DNA of 64,000 bases from Methylococcus geothermalis (lineage in GTDB: Bacteria; Pseudomonadota; Gammaproteobacteria; Methylococcales; Methylococcaceae): assembly GCF_012769535.1 (NCBI RefSeq), contig NZ_CP046565.1:2184501-2248500 (forward strand). Reading direction: 5' to 3'. The notes beneath the pieces were generated by a model. It saw only the letters and a program-made list of their open reading frames with translations, was not told the DNA's origin and searched no databases. Shown in pieces: positions 8,220-16,956 of this stretch. The stretch's first letter is position 1, and every line of letters begins with the position of its first letter. Both the position numbers and the translations under genes were made by a program.

Positions 8220-9464
8220 ATGAGCAAACCTGAATGCCGTAGCGCTCGGTCCTCTTCGATCATCTACGCGATCGTTTTGTCCGCTCTCGCAAGCTGCCGA
8301 ATGGGGCCGCCGTCGATGCCGGAGCCGGCCGACCCGGACGAGGCCGGGTCGATACTGGAGGAATTCGAAGCCGAGGGACGCTACCACCCGGAACGCAGCT
8401 ACGCTACCACCGAGATTCGTGAGTCCTGGAAACACGGGCGCGCCGAGCTGGACGTCGCCTTCACGGCCCCGGCCGGTGGTGCCCGATTCCCCCTCGTCGT
8501 TTACCTTCCCGGCTTGGGCGAAGACGCCACGGCGGGGGTGTTCTGGCGTCATCGTTGGGCCGCGGCGGGCTACGCCGTGTTCGCCATGCAGCCGTCGGCC
8601 CTGGCCAAGGTATTCTGGGCCTCCGACAAGCTCGATGCCGGGGAACTGCGGGCCACGGGAAGGATCTACTTCTCACCTGCATCGCTGGAAAGCCGGCTGG
8701 CTCACTTGGCGTGGGCATTGGGCGAATTGCGCCAGCGCGCCGCGGTGCCGGGCAGCCCCTATGCCGCAGCCGATCCGGGCAAGGCAGCGGTGGCGGGATT
8801 CGACCTCGGCGCTCAGGCCGCTTCCGCCTTGGCGGGGGAAGCGGTCAAGGCGGCGCTCCCGGCAAACGCGGAATTCGCTTTCGCCGGCGCCGTCGTCCTC
8901 AGTCCCCATGTCACCCTGGCTGAAGGCAAGCTGGACGGACGTGCCGCGGGGATGGCGATGCCCCTGCTTGCCGTGACCGGCACCGACGACGATGACCCTT
9001 ATGGCATGAGCGCTACCTCCCTCCGCTCGGCCCTGTGGCAGTCCATGCCGCCCGGCGGCAAATACCTGCTGGTGCTGCAGGGAGGGACTCACGACGAGCT
9101 TGCCGGCGTGACGCCGGGGCAAACATGGAAAGGGCCGCCGTCGCAGCCGGTACCGGGCGAAGGCCCGGCAGGGGGCGGATGGATGCCCTGGTCCCGCGAG
9201 GACCTCACATTGCAGGTGGGGCAGCAGAGCGGGACGGGCAGAGGGCGTGGAAGCATCGCCGGCGGTCCACCGGCCGGAGGGAGGGAGCAGCTCGGCGGGC
9301 AAATGCGAAAGCGCGGCCCGGACATCCGTCACTGGGCCGAGGTGGCCGGCGTCAGCACGGCGTTCCTCGATCTCGTCCTGAAAGGGCGCGAGCGCGCCAG
9401 GGAGTGGCTGAGCCGGGATGCGGGCCGATGGATGGCGGCGTCGGCGGAGCTCCGGCGTAAGTAG
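8220..9464 (+). CDS. Lipoprotein with alpha/beta-hydrolase fold, Asp at the nucleophile elbow
   Basis: The 414-residue predicted lipoprotein starts at ATG 8220 and has the signal YAIVLSALASC (lipobox Cys 29). The central region reads as an alpha/beta-hydrolase: PLVVYLPGLGEDA (oxyanion-strand type), then VAGFDLGAQAASAL where the usual GxSxG Ser is Asp, and GGTHDEL as the likely catalytic His region. The Asp could serve as nucleophile, as in dehalogenases and epoxide hydrolases, or the site could be inactive. The C-terminal ~100 residues (Gly/Arg-rich, then RHWAEVAGVSTAFLDLVLKG) lie outside the catalytic fold. It is transcribed after the exporter operon, convergent with the dehalogenase gene. 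Substrate unknown. Confidence 0.75.
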   Translation: MSKPECRSARSSSIIYAIVLSALASCRMGPPSMPEPADPDEAGSILEEFEAEGRYHPERSYATTEIRESWKHGRAELDVAFTAPAGGARFPLVVYLPGLGEDATAGVFWRHRWAAAGYAVFAMQPSALAKVFWASDKLDAGELRATGRIYFSPASLESRLAHLAWALGELRQRAAVPGSPYAAADPGKAAVAGFDLGAQAASALAGEAVKAALPANAEFAFAGAVVLSPHVTLAEGKLDGRAAGMAMPLLAVTGTDDDDPYGMSATSLRSALWQSMPPGGKYLLVLQGGTHDELAGVTPGQTWKGPPSQPVPGEGPAGGGWMPWSREDLTLQVGQQSGTGRGRGSIAGGPPAGGREQLGGQMRKRGPDIRHWAEVAGVSTAFLDLVLKGRERAREWLSRDAGRWMAASAELRRK

Positions 9465-9470
9465 CACGGC

Positions 9471-10367
9471 TCAACGGACCGCCGACCCGCGGAGCCGGGC
9501 GACGAACCGCGCCAGCGCCGCGCCGATGTCGTGGGGCGAATCCTCCTGCAGGTAATGGATGCCCGGTACGGTGATCTCGGTCTGGTTCGGCCAGTGCCGG
9601 CAGAATTCACGTGCACGCGGTCCCAGCAGAGCGCCCGGCTCGGCGTTGATGAACAGCTTAGGGATGTTGCAAGCCGCAAGCCAGGCGCCGTAGGCCTCGA
9701 CCGCTTCGGCGACGTCCCGCGGCTCCCCGTCAATGGGCAGCTCGCGGGCCCAGGCCAGCGTCGGCAGCCGGGATTCCGGCGTGCGGAATGGGGTCCGGTA
9801 GGCATCCATTTCTTCCTCCGTCAAACTCCGTAGGATGCTTTTCGGCAGCACGGTCTCGACGAAGAAGTTTTCCTCCGCGATCATCCTGATACCTTCTTCC
9901 GCGCGGAGGCGGCGGAAAATCTGCTCCCTGGGCGGAGGGAAATCGGACCATAGTCTCGGCTGCACCAGGGCTTCCATGTAGGCGATCCCGCGTACCCGTT
10001 CCGGATGGTGGCGGGCCCAGCGGAAGCCCAGGGCCGAGCCCCAGTCGTGGACCACCAGGATCACGTCACCGCCGATGCCCGCTGCTTCGAACCAGGCATC
10101 GAGATATCGGGCGTGATCGAAGTATCGATAAGCCGATGCGGGCGCACCGTCCGACTGGCCCATCCCCACCAGATCCGGCGCCAGGCAGCGGCCGAGGGGC
10201 TGGACGTAGGGGATGATGTTGCGCCACAGGTAGGACCAGGTCGGGTTGCCGTGCAGGAACACGATGGGTGCGCCTTCGCCGACATCGACGTAGCTCATCT
10301 CGGCATCCAGGACCGGAACGCGCTTCCTGGGGTGGTGATCGACAGCGGAAATCTCGGATGGGAACAT
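9471..10367 (-). CDS. dhaA: Haloalkane dehalogenase (LinB/DhaA-like, HLD-II type)
   Basis: The 298-residue alpha/beta-hydrolase cleaves carbon-halogen bonds to an alcohol and halide. All expected residues are visible: Asn41 in HGNPTWS (halide binding), nucleophile Asp108 and halide-binding Trp109 in [11 protein letters not shown], Glu132 in AYMEAL and His271 in GIHYLQED. Numbering is almost identical to LinB (N38, D108, W109, E132, H272). The start at 10367 is preferred over the longer frame (10436) because AGGAGT sits 8 bases upstream and the protein then matches family length. It lies 61 bases downstream of the cupin gene and is probably cotranscribed with it. It is cytoplasmic: no signal peptide. 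Confidence 0.92.
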   Translation of the reverse strand: MFPSEISAVDHHPRKRVPVLDAEMSYVDVGEGAPIVFLHGNPTWSYLWRNIIPYVQPLGRCLAPDLVGMGQSDGAPASAYRYFDHARYLDAWFEAAGIGGDVILVVHDWGSALGFRWARHHPERVRGIAYMEALVQPRLWSDFPPPREQIFRRLRAEEGIRMIAEENFFVETVLPKSILRSLTEEEMDAYRTPFRTPESRLPTLAWARELPIDGEPRDVAEAVEAYGAWLAACNIPKLFINAEPGALLGPRAREFCRHWPNQTEITVPGIHYLQEDSPHDIGAALARFVARLRGSAVR

Positions 10368-10428
10368 GATCGGTACTCCTGATCTTGTATGAGCCAGCCA
10401 CCCGGCTTCCGGCGCCGGGGCCACCTGA

Positions 10429-10884
10429 TCAGCCACGCAGGTCGAGCGGCACGAGGCCCTGCACGGCGCAGGCGTGGCGATATTCCTCGGCGTTGGTGGC
10501 GGCCGTTTCCCGGCGCAGGACAGAGCCGTCCTCAGCCAGGTACTCCACCGCGCCGCGCACGAAGAACAGGCTCACCAGAGGTTCGTCGCCTTGAACGCCC
10601 CAGGTGTCGACATGTCCGGCCGGCTCGTATTCGTAATCGCCGGGTCCCAGCACTCGTCCTTCCGGTTCGATGCGCCGGCCTCCGCTGAGGAGATAGCCGT
10701 GCACTTCGCCCTGGTGCCGATGCAGGGGGACGCGCGTTCCCGGCTCCAGCCGCAGCAGCGTGACCCATTCCCCGCGCTCGGGAAACAAGGCCAGCAGCTT
10801 TTTGGAAATGCCGGGGCCCATGGAAATCCACGGCAGCTGAGGGTTGCCCGCGGCTGCGGGGATGAACGGTTCGGTAGCCAACAT
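10429..10884 (-). CDS. Cupin-domain protein (ChrR-like cupin)
   Basis: The 151-residue small protein has one cupin domain. Motif 1 reads [20 protein letters not shown] with His residues spaced for metal binding, and motif 2 is ADYEYEP-like ([16 protein letters not shown]). The start at ATG 10884 has AAGGAG 7 bases upstream; the longer frame to 10968 lacks this support. Proteins of this type include anti-sigma ChrR cupins and 2,4'-dihydroxyacetophenone-dioxygenase-like enzymes, so a metal-dependent dioxygenase or a sensor role is possible. It is divergent from the MocR-type regulator (89 bases between starts) and upstream of the dehalogenase, which suggests the regulator controls both. Confidence 0.8.
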   Translation of the reverse strand: MLATEPFIPAAAGNPQLPWISMGPGISKKLLALFPERGEWVTLLRLEPGTRVPLHRHQGEVHGYLLSGGRRIEPEGRVLGPGDYEYEPAGHVDTWGVQGDEPLVSLFFVRGAVEYLAEDGSVLRRETAATNAEEYRHACAVQGLVPLDLRG

Positions 10885-10973
10885 GGGATGCTCCTTTGCC
10901 GGATAGTGAGGGAAGGTGCTGGCACAATAGTGCGGCGAGCGACCGCGAAAAAGGACCACACTAGGCAAAAATC

Positions 10974-12425
10974 ATGGAGCCACTTTTCGAACTGCCCATC
11001 ATCCTGCCGCCCAAAGGCTCCCGGGAACTGCTGCGTTCCGTGTACGGACAGCTGCGGGATGCGATCCTCGACGGCCGACTCCAGCCCGATACGCGACTGC
11101 CTTCGACACGGGCATTCGCCGCCGCCGTCGGTGTGTCCCGCAACACCGCGGTGGCGGCATACGAGCTGTTGTTGAGCGAGGGCTATCTGGCCGTTCGGCC
11201 GGGTTCGGGAACCTATGTGGCGGCCATCTCGCCGCGCCCGGCTCGTCATCCGGCCGGCGAGTCGGGCACGGACAGCCGTTTGAATAATGAGGCCTGGCGC
11301 CGGTTGCCGGCGCTCCCCGGGGTGGACGATGCGTGCTTTCCCTTCGACTTCAGGCTCGGCCTCCCTGACAAATCGGCGTTTCCCTTTCCGGTGTGGCGGC
11401 GCCTCTCCGCCAGGGCCCTGAGAGCTTGGTCGAAAGCACCGGCAGTCTACGGCCAGCCGCAAGGCCGGCCAGCACTCCGGGCGGCGATCGCCAAGCACGT
11501 CTCCTTCGCGCGGGCGGTTTCCTGCTCGCCGGAACAGATCGTGGTCACCGCAGGCGCTCAGCAGGCTTTCGATCTGCTGGCCCGCATCCTGGTCACGCGG
11601 AGCCGGACGGTGGTCGCGGTCGAAGACCCCGGTTATCCGCCGCTGCGGGATGCCTTCACCGCCGCCGGCGCGAGACTCGCCGCCATACCGGTCGATGAGG
11701 AAGGGCTGAGGGTCGATCGCCTGCCGGCCGAGGCCCGAGTGATCTGCGTCACTCCCTCCCACCAGTTTCCCCTGGGCGTCACACTGTCCGCAAAGCGCCG
11801 GGTCGCCCTGCTCGAATTCGCGCAGGAAAGGGGGGCCGTGGTGATTGAGGACGATTACGACGGCGAGTTCCGCCTCGGAGGCCGACCCTTGGACGCGCTG
11901 CAGACGCTGGATCGGACCGGCTCGGTCTGCTATGTCGGAACCTTCTCCAAGAGCCTGTTCCCGGAGCTGCGTCTGGGGTTCGTGGTGGCGCCGCCCTGGG
12001 CGCTGGACGCACTGGTCGCCGCCAAGGCGTGTGCCGACTGGCATTGCCAGACGCCGTCTCAGGATACCCTGGCCGCCTTCATCGGCGAAGGCCATCTGGC
12101 CCGCCACGTGCGCAAGATGGGCAGGGTGTACGCCGGGCGGCGTGCGGTCCTACTTCAGGCCTTGTCGCGGCATGGCTGCGGTCGGATGCATCCCGTGGGG
12201 GATGCGGTGGGCCTGCATCTGGCGGTGATGCTGAGCCGGGAGATTCCGGCCGACGAATTGGTGTCGGCCGCGGCGGTGGCCGGCATCCGCCTTCATGCCC
12301 TCGATCGATACTCCGCCGAAAAGCCGGCGCCCAACGGCGTGGCCATGGGCTATGGAATGATCCGCTCAGAGCGGATCGATACCGCAATCGAGCGACTGGC
12401 AAAGATCGTGGCTCGTCTCGCATGA
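10974..12425 (+). CDS. MocR/PdxR-family GntR regulator with aminotransferase-like domain
   Basis: The 483-residue regulator joins an N-terminal GntR winged helix (about residues 15-80: SVYGQLRDAILDGRLQPDTR, then LPSTRAFAAAVGVSRNT) to a fold-type I aminotransferase domain. The PLP lysine is in the GTFSKSLFPELRLG segment, with supporting VTPSHQFPLG and IEDDYDGEF motifs. MocR proteins usually sense PLP with an amino compound and regulate a divergent gene. Here the divergent gene is the cupin, followed by the dehalogenase. It is therefore less likely to be a PdxR controlling vitamin B6 synthesis, since no pdx gene is near. Confidence 0.9.
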   Translation: MEPLFELPIILPPKGSRELLRSVYGQLRDAILDGRLQPDTRLPSTRAFAAAVGVSRNTAVAAYELLLSEGYLAVRPGSGTYVAAISPRPARHPAGESGTDSRLNNEAWRRLPALPGVDDACFPFDFRLGLPDKSAFPFPVWRRLSARALRAWSKAPAVYGQPQGRPALRAAIAKHVSFARAVSCSPEQIVVTAGAQQAFDLLARILVTRSRTVVAVEDPGYPPLRDAFTAAGARLAAIPVDEEGLRVDRLPAEARVICVTPSHQFPLGVTLSAKRRVALLEFAQERGAVVIEDDYDGEFRLGGRPLDALQTLDRTGSVCYVGTFSKSLFPELRLGFVVAPPWALDALVAAKACADWHCQTPSQDTLAAFIGEGHLARHVRKMGRVYAGRRAVLLQALSRHGCGRMHPVGDAVGLHLAVMLSREIPADELVSAAAVAGIRLHALDRYSAEKPAPNGVAMGYGMIRSERIDTAIERLAKIVARLA

Positions 12426-12545
12426 CGGCTTCCGGCCGACGCGCAAACCGCGGATATCCGCACCCTGCAACGCCCCGATCGGCGGATCGGACCTCGATGA
12501 AGGCTCGGTTGCGTACGAATCAGTCGAAAGTCATGAAACGCTGGA

Positions 12546-13415
12546 TCAGCGCAGCAGTAACAGCGGTTTGTGAGTATGTGCCAGCATCTTGGCGGTAAAG
12601 CTGCCCAACAGCAGGTCGTGAATTCGGGTGTGGCTGAAGGCCCCCATCACCGTCAGGTCGATCGCCTGCCGGTCCTGGTAGTCGCAGAGAACCTGTTCGG
12701 GCTTGCCCGACAATTTCTGTGCGATCAGCTCGCCGAAGCCGGATTGTGCCAGCTGATGGGTCGCCGCCTCGAACCGCTGTTCCGTGACGGCATCGTCTTT
12801 GCCGGCACAGACCAGATGGCAAATGAGACCTTTGAAGGCTGGGCTGGTCGACACCATTTCGACGGCCTTCTCCGCCGCGTAACTGCCGTCATAGGCGATC
12901 ATGATGCGTTGCGGCGCTTTGAATTCGGCGTTGACCACCAGAATAGGCTTGTGCATGGAGCGGATGATGGATTCCAGCTTGGCGCCGATCTTGTCGGGCT
13001 GTTTTTCGTGGCTCTTGCCGCGTACACCGACGACCAGCACACGAATGTCCTCTTCCAGTTCGATCAGCGCCTCCACCAGACTGCCGTGACGCTGGTGGGT
13101 GAGCGGATCGGAGATGCCGGCTTGAATGACGCGCTCTTTGGCGGCTTGCAGGAGTGCCTTGCCCTGCTGCAGACGGAGCTTGCTACGCTGCTGTTCGATC
13201 TGGCTCAGTGCCTCGAGCAGATGATCACGGCTATCGACCCCGATGTTTCCCGACAGGTCGGCGGTGAGGGCGGTCTCCGGATGGTGGTCGATGGTGTGCA
13301 GTAGTTTCAGTGGCGCCTGAAGCCGGTGGGCGATCCAGGCGGCGTAGTCGCACACCGCCGGGGTCAGGGCCGAGCCGTCGATGCAGGCCAATACGCGAAG
13401 GGTGTTTGCGTTCAT
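12546..13415 (-). CDS. Tandem universal stress protein (UspA family)
   Basis: The 289-residue cytoplasmic protein is made of two Usp domains. The first begins LRVLACIDGSALTPAV and the second begins RIMIAYDGSYAAEKAV; both show the DGS start of the ATP-binding fold. The second ends VMGAFSHTRIHDLLLGSFTA, matching the G-2x-G-9x-G(S/T) nucleotide loop. Its ATG shares a base with the stop of the SulP transporter gene (13415), so it is translationally coupled to it. SulP-Usp pairs are common and suggest that the Usp modulates or accompanies transport. The E. coli UspE-like length fits. Confidence 0.92.
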   Translation of the reverse strand: MNANTLRVLACIDGSALTPAVCDYAAWIAHRLQAPLKLLHTIDHHPETALTADLSGNIGVDSRDHLLEALSQIEQQRSKLRLQQGKALLQAAKERVIQAGISDPLTHQRHGSLVEALIELEEDIRVLVVGVRGKSHEKQPDKIGAKLESIIRSMHKPILVVNAEFKAPQRIMIAYDGSYAAEKAVEMVSTSPAFKGLICHLVCAGKDDAVTEQRFEAATHQLAQSGFGELIAQKLSGKPEQVLCDYQDRQAIDLTVMGAFSHTRIHDLLLGSFTAKMLAHTHKPLLLLR

Positions 13416-14908
13416 CAGTGTCCCCCCAGGACTTTCTCGATTTCTTCCGGTTTGTCGTGAATGCCGAAGCGGTCGACGATGGTGGTGGTCGCTTCGTTCA
13501 TCCCGATCAGTTCGACCTCGGCGCCTTCGCGGCGGAACTTGATGACGACCTTATCCAGTGCGGAAACCGAGGTGATGTCCCAGAAATGGGCGCGGTGCAG
13601 ATCGACGACGACCTTCTCCACGGCCTCCTTGAAATCGAAGGCGGCCACGAATCGATCCGCTGAGTTGAAGAAGACCTGGCCGACCACCTTATAGGTGCGG
13701 ATGCCCCCGTCCTGGTCCAGTGTCGATTCCACGTACATGAAGTGGCTGATCTTGTTGGCGAAGAACAAGGACGCCAGCAAGACGCCGACAAAGACACCCA
13801 GCGCCAGGTTATGGGTCCAGACCACCACCACCACGGTGGACAACATGACGGCGTTGGTGGACAAAGGATGCTGCTTCAGGTTGAGGATGGAGCGCCAACT
13901 GAAGGTACCGATGGAGACCATGATCATCACCGCTACCAGCGCGGCCATCGGGATCAGCGAGAGCCATTCGTCCAGGAAGACGACCATGATCAACAGGAAC
14001 AGGCCGGCGCAAAGGGTCGACAGGCGTCCGCGGCCGCCGGATTTGATGTTGATCACCGACTGGCCGATCATCGCGCAGCCGGCCATGCCGCCGAGCAGCC
14101 CCGCCACGATGTTGGCCAGACCCTGGCCCTTGCATTCACGGTTCTTGTCGCTCGTGGTATCGGTCAGGTCGTCGATGATGGTCGCGGTCATCAAAGACTC
14201 CAGCAGTCCGACGACCGCCAGTGGCACGGAATACGGCAGGATGATTTTCAGGGTCTCCCTATTCAGGGGTACGTCGGGCCACAGGAACATCGGCAGCGTA
14301 TCCGGCAACTGGCCCATGTCGCCGACGGTATGGACATCCAGGTGCAGATAGACGGCTACACCGGTCAAGGTGATGATGCAGACCAGGGGTGATGGGAGGG
14401 ACTTACCGATCAGCGGCACATGGGGAAATAGATAGATGATCGCAAGACCCGCCGCGGTCATCGCATAAACCTGCCAGGAAACGCCAGTCAATTCCGGCAG
14501 CTGCGCCATGAAGATCAAGATGGCCAACGCATTCACGAAGCCGGTCACTACCGAGCGCGACACGAAACTCATCAGGTTGCCGAGCTTCAGGTAGCCCGCG
14601 ATGATCTGCAAAACGCCCGTCAACAGCGTCGCCGCCAGCAAATACTGCAAACCGTGATCCTTGACCAGGGTCACCATCAGCAAGGCCATGGCGCCGGTGG
14701 CCGCCGAGATCATGCCGGGGCGGCCGCCGACGAAGGCCGTGACGACGGCGATGCAGAACGAGGCATACAGTCCGACTTTCGGATCGACGCCGGCGATGAT
14801 GGAAAAAGCGATGGCTTCGGGAATCAAGGCGAGAGCGACGACCGTACCGGCCAGCACGTCACTTCGGACATTGCCGAGCCAATCCTGTTTTTTCGATGAG
14901 AAGAGCAT
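13415..14908 (-). CDS. SulP-family anion transporter with STAS domain
   Basis: The 497-residue inner-membrane transporter has a SulP core of many hydrophobic segments, beginning [20 protein letters not shown], and a C-terminal STAS domain (about 390-495, containing [15 protein letters not shown]). Members move sulfate, bicarbonate or dicarboxylates with Na+ or H+. Residues alone do not decide the ion, but the compact length and the Usp partner resemble BicA-like and DauA-like proteins; bicarbonate would suit an organism that carboxylates in the serine cycle (inference). Transcription probably starts upstream in the 126-base gap after the MarR gene, or continues from it. Confidence 0.9.
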   Translation of the reverse strand: MLFSSKKQDWLGNVRSDVLAGTVVALALIPEAIAFSIIAGVDPKVGLYASFCIAVVTAFVGGRPGMISAATGAMALLMVTLVKDHGLQYLLAATLLTGVLQIIAGYLKLGNLMSFVSRSVVTGFVNALAILIFMAQLPELTGVSWQVYAMTAAGLAIIYLFPHVPLIGKSLPSPLVCIITLTGVAVYLHLDVHTVGDMGQLPDTLPMFLWPDVPLNRETLKIILPYSVPLAVVGLLESLMTATIIDDLTDTTSDKNRECKGQGLANIVAGLLGGMAGCAMIGQSVINIKSGGRGRLSTLCAGLFLLIMVVFLDEWLSLIPMAALVAVMIMVSIGTFSWRSILNLKQHPLSTNAVMLSTVVVVVWTHNLALGVFVGVLLASLFFANKISHFMYVESTLDQDGGIRTYKVVGQVFFNSADRFVAAFDFKEAVEKVVVDLHRAHFWDITSVSALDKVVIKFRREGAEVELIGMNEATTTIVDRFGIHDKPEEIEKVLGGH

Positions 14909-15034
14909 GAATTTCCTGATGAGTACGAAGGCGCGATCATCGAGGCGACGCCGCGCCGGAGTGACACGAAACGGGAGAACACGCCGCCAAACCCATGGCG
15001 GCGCATCGGGGGTATCGTGTGAGACTATGGTGGA

Positions 15035-15484
15035 CTAATCATCGGGCTGGCTGTTGTCCGGAGGCGAAACGGTGGTGATGTGGTGTTTGACGCGCTCCAG
15101 CAATGCCGTGAGCGTTTCTTGTTCCCGGGCCGACAGGGCGCTAAGCACCTGCGCCTCCACCCCATCGGCGATGGACCAGAGTTCCTGCATGACGGCATGG
15201 GCCTTGGGCAACAGCTCCAGCCGGTAAGCGCGCCGGTCTTCGGCATCCTTGTTGCGTCGAACCAAACCCACCGCCTCCAGCAGGTCGATCTGCCGGGCCA
15301 GGGTAATGGGCTTGATTTCCAGGATCTCGGCCAGATCGATCTGGCGGCAATTTTCGTGCTTGGATAAATGCACCAAGGCTCGCCACTGGGCATGGGTCAG
15401 GCCGATGCCTTCGGCTGCCTTGTTAAAGCGCTGACGGATGCAATGACTGATTTCGTAGCTCAGAAAGCCGAATTTGGAATGCAT
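15035..15484 (-). CDS. MarR-family transcriptional regulator
   Basis: The 149-residue winged-helix regulator contains the core segments [20 protein letters not shown] (helices 2-3), [20 protein letters not shown] (recognition helix) and the wing [17 protein letters not shown], which carries the family DxRxxxL pattern. It lies upstream of and codirectional with the SulP-Usp pair and likely controls itself and perhaps them. A -10-like TATAAT ends about 5 bases before its ATG on the minus strand, so its mRNA may be nearly leaderless. Ligand unknown. Confidence 0.9.
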   Translation of the reverse strand: MHSKFGFLSYEISHCIRQRFNKAAEGIGLTHAQWRALVHLSKHENCRQIDLAEILEIKPITLARQIDLLEAVGLVRRNKDAEDRRAYRLELLPKAHAVMQELWSIADGVEAQVLSALSAREQETLTALLERVKHHITTVSPPDNSQPDD

Positions 15485-15489
15485 GATCC

Positions 15490-15515
15490 ATTATATCGTA
15501 AGCGACGGGTATAAT
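15490..15515. promoter_or_regulatory. Imperfect palindrome with -10-like elements, possible MarR operator
   Basis: ATTATA at 15490-15495 and TATAAT at 15510-15515 are reverse complements flanking TCG...CGA. On the minus strand this provides a consensus TATAAT directly upstream of the MarR start at 15484. Position and symmetry suit an autorepressed promoter. The -35 element is not convincing. Confidence 0.4.
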
Positions 15516-15651
15516 TTAATGTTAGTTGTTCTCCATGCTCTCGTCAGGAATGAGCATCAGTGGGAGCCGGGTTGGTTGAACCGGGTGCCGCCCAGTGGGT
15601 GGGAATATCGGCGTTGCCCGGGTACAAGCAGGCGATCCACCGAACCGGCGG

Positions 15652-16956
15652 TCAACCGGTTTCGGCCCGGCTGACCAGCAGTCCCGAGGCTCTCAGCGTT
15701 TCGAGCTCCGCTTCCAGTTCGAGCTCGATGAGCTCCAGGTGGGTGAGGCGTATCTCCGTTCTGGAGCGCGTGGAGTCCAGCAGTTCGAGCAACGTGCCTT
15801 TACCGAGCCTGTAAGCGGCTTCCCCCATTTCCTTGAGGGCGGGCAGCTTGGCGATGACCTCGCGCTCGAACCGCGCCCGCGTTTCGCGCCTGCGTGCGAG
15901 CAGGCCGGTGGCGCGATCGAGCGCAACATGGACTCGGGAAGTCACGAACTCGCGTTCGAGGATCGCCGACTGCTTTTCCGCCGATGCTCTGGCCATTCCG
16001 CCCTGGTTGCGGTCGAACAGGGGAATCTCGACGGAAAAGCCGCCGAAGAAGGCATGCCCGTACGGCTGGTCGGTAAACGCCGAACCGAACTGGATCGAGG
16101 GAACCGGCCAGCGCTCGGCCTTGGCTTTTTCCAGGCGGGCCTCGGCGGCGGTTTCTCCGCGGCGCACCGTTTCGATTTCGGGGTTGATCCGCTCTGCGTC
16201 CGCCCAGGCTTTGTTCGGATCGGCCGAGACGCCCAGCGGCGCGAAGTTTCCCAATGCCTGCGGTTTCCAGTCCGGCAGACCGAGCATCAACCCCAGTTCT
16301 TCCACCGTTCCCTGCAGGTCGTTACGGGCGGTTTCCAGTTTCGCCCGGACGTCCTTGGCTTCGATTTCCATGCGCAGCACGTCGTACCGGCTGGCGCTGC
16401 CGGATTCCTCCCGCCCGGCGACGAGCGCGGCGAGGCGCTCCATGTTGGTGCTGGTTTCTTCCCATACGGCGACCCGCTGCTGGCCTGCCAGCAGCTTGAT
16501 GAACGTGCGCCACAGCTCGTGTACCAGGCCAGCGAACTCGGCCTGGACCGTGGCTTCAATGGCTTGCACCTGTTTTTCCGCGGCTTCGACCCTGGCGCCA
16601 TGCTGGCCGGAGATGAGCACGGGGACTTCCAGGACGACTTCGCGTTGCACCTTGCCGTCGTACATCGTGTTGTTGGCGCTCAAGAGGCTGTAGTTCCCGA
16701 AATTGACTCTTGGATTCGGCAGGACGTCCGCCGCCGCGATTTCGGCCTTGGAAAGCTCGACCGCTTGCCTCAAGGCCGCATAACGGGGGCTGTGTCGTCT
16801 CGCGACTTCCAGCAGCTGCTTGATGGTCACGGCCTGCGGCAGAGATTCCGCTGTCGTTCCGGCAAGCGCGGTGCCTTCGAGATTCAGTGCGAGGCATAAC
16901 GGGAGCAGGCATTTGAATGCCCGGAAAAGGCGGATACGGGGGTTTGCCTGGATCAT
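15652..16956 (-). CDS. Outer-membrane factor of heavy-metal RND system (CzcC-like)
   Basis: The 434-residue TolC-family protein has an N-terminal signal (LLPLCLALNLEGTALA) but no lipobox. The body shows the long Ala/Glu-rich helices of an outer-membrane factor, e.g. RHSPRYAALRQAVELSKAEI and the repeat-half motif around YRLGKGTLLELLDSTR. It overlaps the CzcA-like gene by 4 bases (ATGA at 16953-16956) and closes a five-gene operon of regulator, kinase, adaptor, pump and channel. Length and context match CzcC/CusC-type channels. Confidence 0.9.
   Translation of the reverse strand: MIQANPRIRLFRAFKCLLPLCLALNLEGTALAGTTAESLPQAVTIKQLLEVARRHSPRYAALRQAVELSKAEIAAADVLPNPRVNFGNYSLLSANNTMYDGKVQREVVLEVPVLISGQHGARVEAAEKQVQAIEATVQAEFAGLVHELWRTFIKLLAGQQRVAVWEETSTNMERLAALVAGREESGSASRYDVLRMEIEAKDVRAKLETARNDLQGTVEELGLMLGLPDWKPQALGNFAPLGVSADPNKAWADAERINPEIETVRRGETAAEARLEKAKAERWPVPSIQFGSAFTDQPYGHAFFGGFSVEIPLFDRNQGGMARASAEKQSAILEREFVTSRVHVALDRATGLLARRRETRARFEREVIAKLPALKEMGEAAYRLGKGTLLELLDSTRSRTEIRLTHLELIELELEAELETLRASGLLVSRAETG

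Noticed and set aside
14982-15003. Hairpin CGCCGCCA/TGGCGGCG between SulP and MarR genes
   Set aside because: No T-tract on either strand; such GC hairpins are expected by chance here.
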